From Lacticaseibacillus yichunensis (GTDB lineage Bacteria; Bacillota; Bacilli; Lactobacillales; Lactobacillaceae), in contig NZ_RHOG01000033.1 of NCBI RefSeq assembly GCF_003946405.1, forward strand, positions 1-32,869: DNA of 32,869 bases, given 5' to 3'. Every line of letters starts with the position of its first letter. The stretch's first letter is position 1. The translations under genes and the position numbers were made by a program. Positions 7,349-14,704 of this stretch are shown one piece after another. The notes beneath the pieces were generated by a model. The model searched no databases and was not told the DNA's origin. It saw only the letters and a list, made by a program, of their open reading frames with translations.

Positions 7349-8758
7349 ATGGAAGAAAAGCAAGTGACGCGCCAAACTGGAAATGGCGAGCGCATCAGTT
7401 TTTGGTCCTACTTCACCGGGCAAGGCATGGCGAATAGTTTTTTGACCGGGATGCTGACGACGTATCTGTTGATGAACGGCATCGCGCTGGCCCAAGTGGC
7501 GTTTGCGATGGTCGCGGTCAAATTGTGGGACGCGATGAGCGACACATTCTTTGGCGTTTTGTTTGACAAGATTCACTTCAAGTCGGGCCGAAGCCTGCCG
7601 TGGCTGCGCGTGGCGATGGTGATGGTGCCCGTGATGACCATCATCGTTTTCAACATTCCAGGCTTTTTGAACCCTGAGGCAAAATTACTTTGGTTTGCGC
7701 TCAGCTATGTGCTTTGGGACACGGTTTACACAATCTCCGATGTGCCGATCTACAATCTTGTGACTTTGATGACGTCGGATACCACCGAGCGCAACAGTAT
7801 TTTGTCCATTGCCCGGATGGCCGCGTTGGTCGGGACCTTTGTGACCAGTATGGTGGCGACCTTCATGGTTTCCGAGGCGGGGAGCTTCACGTTCGGCACC
7901 ACGGCGATCGTACTGGCTATCTTGATGTTTCTGTTGATGTCGCCGGTGTCGTTTGTCGCCAAGGAGCGCGTGCACACGACGACGCAAAGTGCGAGTTACA
8001 CCCTGCGCCAAATGTGGCAATATGTGCGCTCGAACAAATACCTGCAGCGCTATTATCTCTATTACATCATCGCGGGCATCACCTGGACCAACTCGGCCGT
8101 CGATCTATTCGTCTCGTATTACTTCTTCGGCTCGGCGCTGGTCTCAACCCTCACCATGGTCGCGATGGCGATTCCAATGGCGCTTTTGGCGCCGCTGATG
8201 GGGATGATTCTCAAACACATCGACAAGTTCCGCCTCTTTTTCTGGAGCGCGGCGGCTTTGGCGCTCACCACGTTTTTCGTCTACTTGGGCGGCACGCACA
8301 GCCTCTGGGTCTACCTCGCGCTGGTCGCGTTGCGCTCGATTCCGCAAGGCGTTGTGTTGACGCTGAATCTGACCTTTACCCCTGATGTGGTGGAATACGG
8401 CAAGTTTTCGTCCGGCATCGATGCGCGCGGCATCGCGTTTGCCATTCAGTCGTTTTCTGGAAAATTGATCTCGCTGGCCCAACCGCTGGGGTTATTTGTC
8501 CTCGGCCTGTTTGCCTGGCAGCCGATTCAGGCCAGCAGTTTTGCCGACCTGCAAAAAATGGCGATCACGCAAAGCACCACGGCGCTGAATGGCCTGTGGC
8601 TGGTGGCGGAACTCTTGCCGGCGATCGGCGCGGCTGTAGCCCTGATTCCACTGCTGTTTTATCACCTCAACGACCATGATGTGCAGCTGATGGCGTCGGC
8701 GAACGCGGGCACCATCACCGCGGATCAGGCGCGCGCGCAACTCTCACGGAAATATTAG
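7349..8758 (+). CDS. GPH-family sugar:cation symporter (MFS superfamily)
   Basis: This 469-residue integral membrane protein has about 12 hydrophobic segments. FWSYFTGQGMANSF near the amino end, WDAMSDTFFGVLFDK (a D.xxDpxxG-type loop) and KSGRSLPWL match the glycoside-pentoside-hexuronide:cation symporter family (MelB/XynB type), which imports glycosides or oligosaccharides with Na+ or H+. The frame is open upstream to 7217, but the ATG at 7349 has GAGGGGA at a good distance, and starts within the repeat array would lack a ribosome-binding site. It is 293 nt downstream of the GH3 gene and 12 nt before the fucosidase. It probably feeds both cytoplasmic glycosidases, so the substrate is likely a fucosylated or beta-linked oligosaccharide, which is inference. 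Confidence 0.92.
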   Translation: MEEKQVTRQTGNGERISFWSYFTGQGMANSFLTGMLTTYLLMNGIALAQVAFAMVAVKLWDAMSDTFFGVLFDKIHFKSGRSLPWLRVAMVMVPVMTIIVFNIPGFLNPEAKLLWFALSYVLWDTVYTISDVPIYNLVTLMTSDTTERNSILSIARMAALVGTFVTSMVATFMVSEAGSFTFGTTAIVLAILMFLLMSPVSFVAKERVHTTTQSASYTLRQMWQYVRSNKYLQRYYLYYIIAGITWTNSAVDLFVSYYFFGSALVSTLTMVAMAIPMALLAPLMGMILKHIDKFRLFFWSAAALALTTFFVYLGGTHSLWVYLALVALRSIPQGVVLTLNLTFTPDVVEYGKFSSGIDARGIAFAIQSFSGKLISLAQPLGLFVLGLFAWQPIQASSFADLQKMAITQSTTALNGLWLVAELLPAIGAAVALIPLLFYHLNDHDVQLMASANAGTITADQARAQLSRKY

Positions 8759-8770
8759 GAGGAAAAGGGT

Positions 8771-9892
8771 ATGGCAGACGTGAATCGTCATCGCGGCCAG
8801 GCGCCGACCTGGTTTGAGCAAGCCGATTTCGGCATCTTCATTCATTGGGGCCTCTACAGCGTGCCTGCTTATGCGCCGGCGCCGATCACCGGCCCGGGCA
8901 AGCACCCGACGCTGCGCAGGCAGTTTGAATATCAACCCTACGCCGAGTGGTACGCCAACTCAATGCTTTTTGAAAACGGGCCAACGGGGCAATACCATCG
9001 GGCGCATTATGGCAACGCCCCGTATGCCGATTTTGCCCAGTCTTTCAAAGAGACGGCGAAAAATGTCGACGTGGAAGCCTGGGCGGATGCCTTCGCCGCG
9101 GCCCATGCGAAATATGTGGTGGTGGTGACCAAGCATCACGACGGGTTCGTGATGTACGATACCGAGGTGCGAAATCCGCACCAACCCGACTATCACCTCG
9201 GCTTTGATTTTGTGGGCGAACTGGCCAAGGCGGTCCGCGCGCGGGGGATGCGCTTTGGTGTGTATTATTCCAGCCTGCTGGATTGGACGTTCAAGCACGA
9301 CCGTATCCAAAGCGCGGCGACATTTTTGCTGGGAAACGACACGAGCCAGCGCTACCTCGATTATGTGTGGGACCAGTGGCACGAGCTGATCGACCGCCAT
9401 CGCCCAGACATTTTGTGGAGCGACATCGGCTATCCCGTCGACCCGCGCCTCCCGCAGCTGTTCGCCGACTACTACAAGGCGGTTCCGGAGGGCATGGTCG
9501 ACGATCGCTGGGGCAGCTACCCGAATTCACTGCGCCACAAGCCGCTTTACCCCTTGTTCAACCTGGGCGGCGCGATCGTCAATGCCCGCGCGAAAAAATC
9601 AAACAAAAGCACGCCACCGCAGTACTACGATTATCGGACCCTGGAATATTCAAGCATCTGGACTGGCGCGCCGGATTATTACGAAATGACAAGAGGCATG
9701 GATCTGTCATTTGGCTACAACCAAGCCGCCCGCCCAGAGGACTTCATCACAGCAGATGACGTCCGGCAGCTGGTTGCCCAAGGCCGCAAAGACCGCGGCC
9801 GTCTCCTGTTAAACGTCGGCCCAATGGCAAACGGCAAACTGCCGGACCCACAACAAACCGTCCTGACAGACCTCGCCAGTCGTCCATTATAA
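8771..9892 (+). CDS. GH29 alpha-L-fucosidase, catalytic domain only
   Basis: The 373-residue protein opens with WFEQADFGIFIHWGLYSVPA, the GH29 signature. KYVVVVTKHHDGFVMYD follows near residues 115-131, and PDILWSDIGYP carries the likely nucleophile Asp at residue 218. It ends with GRLLLNVGPMANGKLPDPQQ, the end of the barrel domain. Many GH29 enzymes continue with a beta-sandwich domain; this one stops about 13 residues later, so it is a barrel-only form or a C-terminally shortened one. There is no signal peptide, which indicates intracellular action on imported fucosides. It lies 12 nt after the symporter, with AGGAGG before ATG 8771, so it is co-transcribed. A strong terminator follows. The linkage hydrolysed cannot be told from sequence. 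Confidence 0.92.
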   Translation: MADVNRHRGQAPTWFEQADFGIFIHWGLYSVPAYAPAPITGPGKHPTLRRQFEYQPYAEWYANSMLFENGPTGQYHRAHYGNAPYADFAQSFKETAKNVDVEAWADAFAAAHAKYVVVVTKHHDGFVMYDTEVRNPHQPDYHLGFDFVGELAKAVRARGMRFGVYYSSLLDWTFKHDRIQSAATFLLGNDTSQRYLDYVWDQWHELIDRHRPDILWSDIGYPVDPRLPQLFADYYKAVPEGMVDDRWGSYPNSLRHKPLYPLFNLGGAIVNARAKKSNKSTPPQYYDYRTLEYSSIWTGAPDYYEMTRGMDLSFGYNQAARPEDFITADDVRQLVAQGRKDRGRLLLNVGPMANGKLPDPQQTVLTDLASRPL

Positions 9893-9908
9893 TAGAAGAA
9901 ACAAAACG

Positions 9909-9935
9909 AAAAAGCGGCTCGCGGGCCGCTTTTTT
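9909..9935 (+). terminator. Intrinsic terminator of the sugar cassette
   Basis: AAAAGCGGC, loop TCGCGG, GCCGCTTTTTT. It lies 17 nt after the fucosidase stop. Confidence 0.9.
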
Positions 9936-10169
9936 GGTGGAGAAGCGGGGGCAAAAGACAACCGGGGTGGTGGATTTCAGAGACAAAACCAGTGAATTCG
10001 CAAATCAGAAGCTGCAATGCCACAATTGCAAAAATGGGCATGCAGAGAAGAGACTTCGCAGAAATCGAGAACTGCAAACAAGATATTTTGATGACTATTC
10101 TAAAAAAGAATCCACGCACCCAAAACCACAGAACCGCGCACTCTACCAATTCCTGAAAACTGGATATGA
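9936..10169. other. Intergenic stretch with no convincing gene
   Basis: About 230 bp, less GC-rich and more A-rich than its surroundings. An open frame at 9934-10248 runs into the hairpin element and has no ribosome-binding site. A loose motif yGCAAA recurs at 10000, 10014, 10028, 10058 and 10074, too irregular to call a repeat. Confidence 0.5.
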
Positions 10170-10314
10170 GGGTGGTGCTGGCCAGAAATGGCTCAGCCCC
10201 CTCGTCGGTGTTAGCGGCTGTGCCGCTTACACCGAAAGTGAGCTTTAAGACCGCGCACTTTGCGGGCTTAAAGTCACTTGGGAGCGTTCCAGCCATTTCT
10301 GGCCGGCGCCACCC
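10170..10314. repeat. Cruciform / three-hairpin element (145 bp)
   Basis: The outer arms 10170-10193 and 10291-10314 are complementary over 24 bp with two differences, both allowed as G-U pairs in RNA; the core is GGCCAGAAATGGCT against AGCCATTTCTGGCC. Inside are two more hairpins: GGTGTTAGCGGC (10207-10218) with GCCGCTTACACC (10222-10233), and 10238-10254 with 10262-10277 (GCTTTAAG against CTTAAAG). The result is a three-way junction. It lies upstream of the predicted cshA promoter, so it is not part of that leader. A structured intergenic repeat or small RNA are both possible. Confidence 0.88.
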
Positions 10315-10372
10315 GGGAGCCCACCGGGCGACCAAACAGCACTTCCAATCTTTTTGATGAAGTGCGGGCGGT

Positions 10373-10401
10373 TTGTGTTTTAGTGCAAGCAGTGGTAAGA
10401 T
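10373..10401 (+). promoter_or_regulatory. cshA promoter
   Basis: TTGTGT (10373-10378), a 17-bp spacer ending in TGG, and TAAGAT (10396-10401) form a complete promoter with an extended -10. The start site would be near 10408, leaving a leader of about 105 nt. Confidence 0.65.
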
Positions 10402-10409
10402 ATTCCAGA

Positions 10410-10426
10410 CACTTTTCAGAAAAGTG
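10410..10426 (+). promoter_or_regulatory. Perfect dyad at the cshA transcription start
   Basis: CACTTTTC-A-GAAAAGTG sits where the transcript should begin. It could be a repressor operator or a 5'-end hairpin that stabilises the helicase mRNA. Confidence 0.5.
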
Positions 10427-10513
10427 GTCGATATGCGGCGAGATCTGCGAAACGGATGATGAGACTTCCTCTGTTTGGCCACGCGCTGCATCGCAAAACA
10501 AGGAGGAACTTAT

Positions 10514-12049
10514 TTGAAATTCAAAGAACTCGGACTCGATCATGACCTGCTCAAAGCAGTGACGCGCGCCGGTTTTGAAGAGGCAACGCCGATTCAAGCA
10601 GAGACCATTCCGCTGGTGCTCCAGGGCAAGGACGTGATCGGCCAAGCGCAGACCGGGACCGGTAAGACCGCCGCGTTTGCTTTGCCGATCATGCAAAACA
10701 TCGACTTCGCAGACCGCAACGTGCAGGCGCTGGTCATTTCGCCAACCCGCGAGCTGGCCGTGCAGACGCAGGAAGAATTTTACCGCCTCGGCAAGGACAA
10801 GAACGTCAAGGTCCAGGCGGTTTACGGCGGGGCCGACATGCGCCGCCAGATCAAAGGCTTGGCGGATCATCCGCAGATCGTGGTCGGGACGCCTGGCCGT
10901 CTGCTCGATCATTTGAACCGCCACACCCTGAAGCTCGGTAATCTCAAGACCTTGGTCCTGGATGAAGCCGACGAAATGCTGGACATGGGCTTCATCGAAG
11001 ACATTGAAAGTATCGTCAAGACCGCCCCAGAAGGCCGCCAGACCTTGCTGTTTTCCGCAACAATGCCGGCACCGATCATGCGGCTGACCACGACCTTCAT
11101 GCACGAACCAGTGACGGTCAAGATCAAGTCTAAGGAATTGACCGCCGATACCGTCGAGCAGTATTACGTACGCTCGAAGGAATTTGAAAAATTCGATATC
11201 ATGACGCGTCTGTTTGACGTTCAATCGCCAGAGCTTGCGCTGATCTTCGGCCGGACAAAGCGCCGCGTCGATGAGTTGACCAAGGGCCTCAAAGCCCGCG
11301 GTTACAAGGCGGAAGGTATTCATGGCGATCTGACGCAGCAAAAGCGTATGTCCGTTTTGAAGCAATTCAAGTCAGGCGAGCTCGATTTTCTGGTTGCGAC
11401 GGATGTGGCCGCTCGTGGGCTTGACATCTCAGGCGTAACGCATGTGTACAACTTCGATATTCCGCAAGACCCAGATAGCTATGTGCACCGGGTCGGGCGG
11501 ACGGGCCGTGCCGGTAAATCGGGTGTCGCGGTCACGTTTGTCACCCCAAATGAGGTCGACTACCTGCGCACCATCGAGGATCTGACCAAGAAGCGGATGA
11601 TGCCGCTCAAGCCGCCGACAGAAGAAGAGGCGTTCATGGGCCAAGTTTCCACTGGCCTGTCCACCATCAAAGCGCAAGTCGAAAATGACGACAGCGACAA
11701 GTATGAACCGATGGCTGAAAGTCTTTTGGAACAATACACGCCGGTTCAGTTGGTCGCGGCGTATCTGAAGGCTGTTTCCCCGGATGATGCCAGCACGGTG
11801 CCGGTCAAATTGACCCCGGAGCGCCCGTTGCCGCATCATGGTGGCCACGCCAATTATCGTGGGGGCTACAAGGGCAATCGCCGCAGCGACAATCGGCGCG
11901 GCAATGATTACCGCGGCGGCCGCAGCAATGCCAGCACCAGCCACGGCAACAGCAGTCATCCTTATGACAATGCTCGTCGCCAGGATGCTAAGCGCAAGGA
12001 CCGTCAAGAAGCCAAACGCAGCTTCGATGGTCGCAAGAAGCGTTATTGA
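10514..12049 (+). CDS. cshA: DEAD-box ATP-dependent RNA helicase CshA
   Basis: The 511-residue protein unwinds RNA duplexes and in Firmicutes works in mRNA decay, ribosome assembly and cold adaptation. Visible motifs in order: Q motif region [10 protein letters not shown], motif [26 protein letters not shown], then [23 protein letters not shown] and [10 protein letters not shown]. The C-terminal tail (about 440-511) is Gly/Arg/Asn/Ser rich ([20 protein letters not shown]) and basic, typical of RNA-binding tails. The start is TTG at 10514, 7 nt after AAGGAGG; an upstream in-frame ATG at 10475 lacks a ribosome-binding site. It has its own promoter and terminator, so it is probably monocistronic. 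Confidence 0.96.
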   Translation: MKFKELGLDHDLLKAVTRAGFEEATPIQAETIPLVLQGKDVIGQAQTGTGKTAAFALPIMQNIDFADRNVQALVISPTRELAVQTQEEFYRLGKDKNVKVQAVYGGADMRRQIKGLADHPQIVVGTPGRLLDHLNRHTLKLGNLKTLVLDEADEMLDMGFIEDIESIVKTAPEGRQTLLFSATMPAPIMRLTTTFMHEPVTVKIKSKELTADTVEQYYVRSKEFEKFDIMTRLFDVQSPELALIFGRTKRRVDELTKGLKARGYKAEGIHGDLTQQKRMSVLKQFKSGELDFLVATDVAARGLDISGVTHVYNFDIPQDPDSYVHRVGRTGRAGKSGVAVTFVTPNEVDYLRTIEDLTKKRMMPLKPPTEEEAFMGQVSTGLSTIKAQVENDDSDKYEPMAESLLEQYTPVQLVAAYLKAVSPDDASTVPVKLTPERPLPHHGGHANYRGGYKGNRRSDNRRGNDYRGGRSNASTSHGNSSHPYDNARRQDAKRKDRQEAKRSFDGRKKRY

Positions 12050-12065
12050 TTTTAAAGTGTTGGGG

Positions 12066-12094
12066 AAAAGCTGCCAGCGATGGGAGCTTTTTTT
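12066..12094 (+). terminator. Intrinsic terminator after cshA
   Basis: AAAGCT-G-CC, loop AGCGAT, GG-G-AGCTTT followed by more T residues. Confidence 0.75.
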
Positions 12095-12180
12095 GCTGGG
12101 GAAAATCGTGGTGGGGCGGGGTTCATCTTGGCGTGACCAAGTTTCACGCGCGCTGAGCGGACAAGTGCGGCGGGCCGGCT

Positions 12181-12186
12181 TATAAT
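12181..12186 (+). promoter_or_regulatory. -10 element of acpS-alr
   Basis: A perfect TATAAT lies 31 nt before the TTG start of acpS. The -35 region (CGGACA at 17 bp) is poor. Confidence 0.5.
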
Positions 12187-12217
12187 GAGACCATCAGGAA
12201 AAAAGGGAGGGTCCGCT

Positions 12218-12577
12218 TTGATCGCAGGACTTGGTATCGATCTGACAGAGATCGCGCGTATTCAGGAAGCACAGGCACGCAACCCACATTTTGCAGAAAA
12301 GGTCCTGACGCCGCGCGAATTGGCGATCTTTGAGCAACTAGCGCCGGCGCGGGCGGCGGAATGGCTCGCGGGCCGGTTTTCAGTGAAGGAATCTTATTCA
12401 AAAGCGTTCGGCACGGGCTTGGGCAAGGTCGCGCTGCATGATGTTGAGGTGCTCGATGATGCGAGCGGCAAGCCTATCGTGACGGCGCATCCCTTTGCCG
12501 GGCGGGCGCTGGTGTCGATTTCGCACACGCAAACGCTGGTGATGACAGAAGTGATCTTGGAGGCAAGTGACAAATGA
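12218..12577 (+). CDS. acpS: Holo-[acyl-carrier-protein] synthase
   Basis: AcpS transfers 4'-phosphopantetheine from CoA to acyl carrier protein in the cytoplasm, activating fatty acid synthesis. The 119-residue length is typical. GLGIDLTEIARI near the amino end carries the Mg2+-binding Asp, and WLAGRFSVKESYSKAFGTGLG is the second signature (W.arfaaKEA.sKAlG) with its Glu. VSISHTQTL is the third conserved block. The chosen start is TTG 12218, 6 nt after GGGAGGG; the longer frame to 12185 begins before the ribosome-binding site. The stop overlaps the alr start by ATGA, so the two are translationally coupled, the usual acpS-alr pair of Firmicutes. Confidence 0.96.
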   Translation: MIAGLGIDLTEIARIQEAQARNPHFAEKVLTPRELAIFEQLAPARAAEWLAGRFSVKESYSKAFGTGLGKVALHDVEVLDDASGKPIVTAHPFAGRALVSISHTQTLVMTEVILEASDK

Positions 12578-13713
12578 GTATGGTAACGGCAACTTTGCGG
12601 CCCAGCACGGTGCTGGTCAACGAAACGGCGATCTTACATAATGTGGCGCATGCGCTGGCCCGGCTGGATGCAGGGACGGAACTGTTTGCGGTGGTCAAGG
12701 CGGACGCCTATGGGCACGGCTTGCTTCGGGTGGCGCGTGTTGCGGCAAAGGCCGGCGCGACTGGCTTTTGCGTGGCCGTATTAGACGAAGCGTTGGCTTT
12801 GCGCCAGGCCCATTTTACCCAGCCGATTCTGGTGCTGGGGCTGATCGAGCCGCAATATGCCCCGGTCGCCGCGGCCAATCATATCAGTGTGCCGGTCGCC
12901 GGCGCCGCCTGGCTCGAGGCAGCCTTGCCACTTTTGACGAGTGAAAAATTGCCGCCGCTGGCCATTCATTTGGCAATCGATACGGGCATGGGGCGCATCG
13001 GGTTTCAGACGATCGCACAAATGCAGGACGCGCTGGCCGTGATCGCCAAACAGCCTGAGTGCTTTGATGTGGCCGGCATTTTTACCCATTTTTCCACGGC
13101 GGATGAAAAGGACACAGCGTATTTTGAGATGCAGGCGCGGCGCTTCAATGCGTTCACGGCGGCGTTGCCAAAGCGGCCCCGTTATGTGCATGTGTCAAAT
13201 TCTGCGACTAGCCTGTGGCATGCGGCCTGCAATGGCAACATGATTCGCTTCGGCGTTGCGATGTATGGGCTCAATCCGTCGGGTCATGCGATTCCTGAGG
13301 TGCCATATGCGCTGGAGCCGGCGCTGAGTCTGGTGTCGCAGATCGTGTTTTGCAAGCAGGTGCATCAAGGCGATGCGATCTCATATGGTGCGACGTATCG
13401 CGCAAGTGGCGATGAGTTTATCGGCACGGTGCCGCTGGGCTATGCGGATGGCTGGCTGCGGCGCATGCAGGGCTTTCACGTGCTGATCGATGGGCAATTT
13501 TGCCAGATCGTCGGGCGCGTCTGCATGGACCAGTTCATGGTGCGGATGCCAAAAGCTTATCCAGCCGGCACGCCGGTGGTCTTGGTGGGCCAAAGCGGCG
13601 ACCAAAGCATCAGCTTGCAGGATGTCGCCGATTATTCGGACACGATTCACTATGAGATCGCCTGCAGTTTGGCGGCGCGTCTGCCAAGGCAGTCTGTGGC
13701 GCCAATCGAGTAA
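12574..13713 (+). CDS. alr: Alanine racemase
   Basis: This PLP enzyme interconverts L- and D-alanine and supplies D-Ala for peptidoglycan and teichoic acids. The 379-residue protein has the PLP-binding lysine in VVKADAYGHG (Lys42). HLAIDTGMGRIGF, GIFTHFSTAD and HVSNSAT are barrel motifs, and the second catalytic base Tyr271 is in AISYGATYRA. VGRVCMDQFMV is the C-terminal signature. The start overlaps the acpS stop (ATGA). Together with murF in this window it forms part of the cell-wall precursor route. No missing residue or frame disruption is seen. Confidence 0.97.
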   Translation: MSMVTATLRPSTVLVNETAILHNVAHALARLDAGTELFAVVKADAYGHGLLRVARVAAKAGATGFCVAVLDEALALRQAHFTQPILVLGLIEPQYAPVAAANHISVPVAGAAWLEAALPLLTSEKLPPLAIHLAIDTGMGRIGFQTIAQMQDALAVIAKQPECFDVAGIFTHFSTADEKDTAYFEMQARRFNAFTAALPKRPRYVHVSNSATSLWHAACNGNMIRFGVAMYGLNPSGHAIPEVPYALEPALSLVSQIVFCKQVHQGDAISYGATYRASGDEFIGTVPLGYADGWLRRMQGFHVLIDGQFCQIVGRVCMDQFMVRMPKAYPAGTPVVLVGQSGDQSISLQDVADYSDTIHYEIACSLAARLPRQSVAPIE

Positions 13714-13765
13714 GCTGCGTGGGTGCCGTGCATCGAGTGTGCGGGTAATTGAAGCATGAAGCGGG

Positions 13766-13805
13766 GAAAACGTGCGTCCGGTTGCGGGTGCGTTTTCTTT
13801 TTTTT
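13766..13805 (+). terminator. Intrinsic terminator after alr
   Basis: GAAAACG-TGCGTCCG, loop GTTG, CGGGTGCGTTTTC and a run of eight T residues; an imperfect stem of about 14 bp. Confidence 0.75.
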
Positions 13806-13845
13806 CGCGTCGTTGTTCTTTCTTCCGTCCTTCAAGTCCTTTCAA

Positions 13846-13873
13846 TTGACGCACGCGGTGGATGTGCTAAGAT
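13846..13873 (+). promoter_or_regulatory. mazEF promoter
   Basis: TTGACG, a 16-bp spacer ending in TGC, and TAAGAT. Both boxes are good and the -10 is extended. The start site would be about 22 nt before the mazE ATG. Confidence 0.7.
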
Positions 13874-13902
13874 GAAGAAAATGAATTCGGGAGGATCCGC
13901 TC

Positions 13903-14154
13903 ATGACGAAATTGGCGCTCAATGTCGATTGGGATGAGACGACTAATGCTCAGATCGAAGCCTATTGCCAGGCACATGACATGGCAGTTGACGCGTTTGT
14001 CGATGATTTAGTGCACGATTTTGTCGCAAGTCACGCGGATGCGATCATGCGGGCGCGCCTGATCAACGGCTACCGCGAAATGGCTGAGCTGAACGAGGAG
14101 ATCTGTAGCGAGTTTAACGCGTGCGAAAGTGAAGCGGCAGCGCTCGATAACTGA
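13903..14154 (+). CDS. mazE: MazE/NdoAI-type antitoxin
   Basis: An 83-residue acidic protein directly upstream of mazF. The first ~45 residues ([20 protein letters not shown], then [13 protein letters not shown]) fit a ribbon-helix-helix DNA-binding domain. The acidic, helical C-terminal part ([20 protein letters not shown]) is of the kind that binds MazF. Antitoxins of this type neutralise the RNase and repress their own operon. ATG 13903 follows GGGAGGA. The gap to mazF is 20 nt. Sequence is divergent from Bacillus NdoAI, so identity rests on length, fold pattern and pairing. Confidence 0.85.
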   Translation: MTKLALNVDWDETTNAQIEAYCQAHDMAVDAFVDDLVHDFVASHADAIMRARLINGYREMAELNEEICSEFNACESEAAALDN

Positions 14155-14174
14155 AGGAAAAGAGGACCCGGCAC

Positions 14175-14534
14175 ATGGCAGAAGAGGAAGTGCGACGCGG
14201 CGATGTCTACTTTGCTGACCTCTCGCCAGTCGTGGGCTCCGAACAAGGCGGCAGTCGGCCTGTCTTGGTGATTCAAAACAATGTCGGCAATCATTACAGC
14301 CGTACGGTGATCGTTGCGGCCATCACGTCGCGCATCGATAAGCCGAAAATGCCGACGCATGTGGGCTTGGTTGAAGGGGTCGACGGCATCGAACGCAATT
14401 CAGTCGTCTTACTGGAACAGATTCGCACGATCGACAAGCAGCGCCTGCAGGACAAGATGACCACGTTGTCGCAGACAAAAATGGTCGCAGTGGATCAGGC
14501 GCTGGCGATCTCGGTTGGGATTCGGCAGGTGTAA
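14175..14534 (+). CDS. mazF: MazF/NdoA (PemK-family) endoribonuclease toxin
   Basis: A sequence-specific mRNA interferase of 119 residues, full length for the family. [20 protein letters not shown] carries the conserved arginine and the SEQGG loop, then [24 protein letters not shown] with the conserved Thr/Ser, and [17 protein letters not shown]. These are the standard NdoA blocks of Firmicutes chromosomes, where the pair sits after alr, as it does here. No key residue seems lost, so it should be active. Translation starts at ATG 14175 after GGAAAAGAGGA. Toxin and antitoxin share one promoter and end at the terminator 14601-14630. Confidence 0.96.
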   Translation: MAEEEVRRGDVYFADLSPVVGSEQGGSRPVLVIQNNVGNHYSRTVIVAAITSRIDKPKMPTHVGLVEGVDGIERNSVVLLEQIRTIDKQRLQDKMTTLSQTKMVAVDQALAISVGIRQV

Positions 14535-14600
14535 GGCGAAGGACTCCACTTCCACGACCGCCAATACTGCTGATTTTTCACGCATCGATAGACAATGGCA

Positions 14601-14630
14601 CCGGGACGCATTTTGCGGGCCCGGTTTTTT
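14601..14630 (+). terminator. Intrinsic terminator of mazEF
   Basis: CCGGGACGC, loop ATTTT, GCGGGCCCGG and TTTTTT, immediately followed by GATTC. Confidence 0.9.
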
Positions 14631-14654
14631 GATTCAAGGGCGCGCCGCCGAATC

Positions 14655-14681
14655 AAAAACGGCCCGCACAAGACGGGCCGT
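14655..14681 (-). terminator. Intrinsic terminator of the DUF3800 gene
   Basis: On the minus strand ACGGCCCG, loop TCTTGTG, CGGGCCGT followed by TTTT, then GATTC. With the mazEF terminator it forms a back-to-back pair: the segment between is GATTC...GAATC, a shared palindrome between convergent genes. Confidence 0.9.
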
Positions 14682-14704
14682 CGCAGCACTATTTTTCAAA
14701 AGGC

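Noticed and set aside
9998-10080. Periodic yGCAAA motif
   Set aside because: Spacing is irregular (14, 14, 10, 4, 16, 16) and the core is too short in an A-rich stretch.
9934-10248. 104-residue frame before cshA
   Set aside because: It starts in the terminator tail, lacks a ribosome-binding site and runs into the hairpin element.
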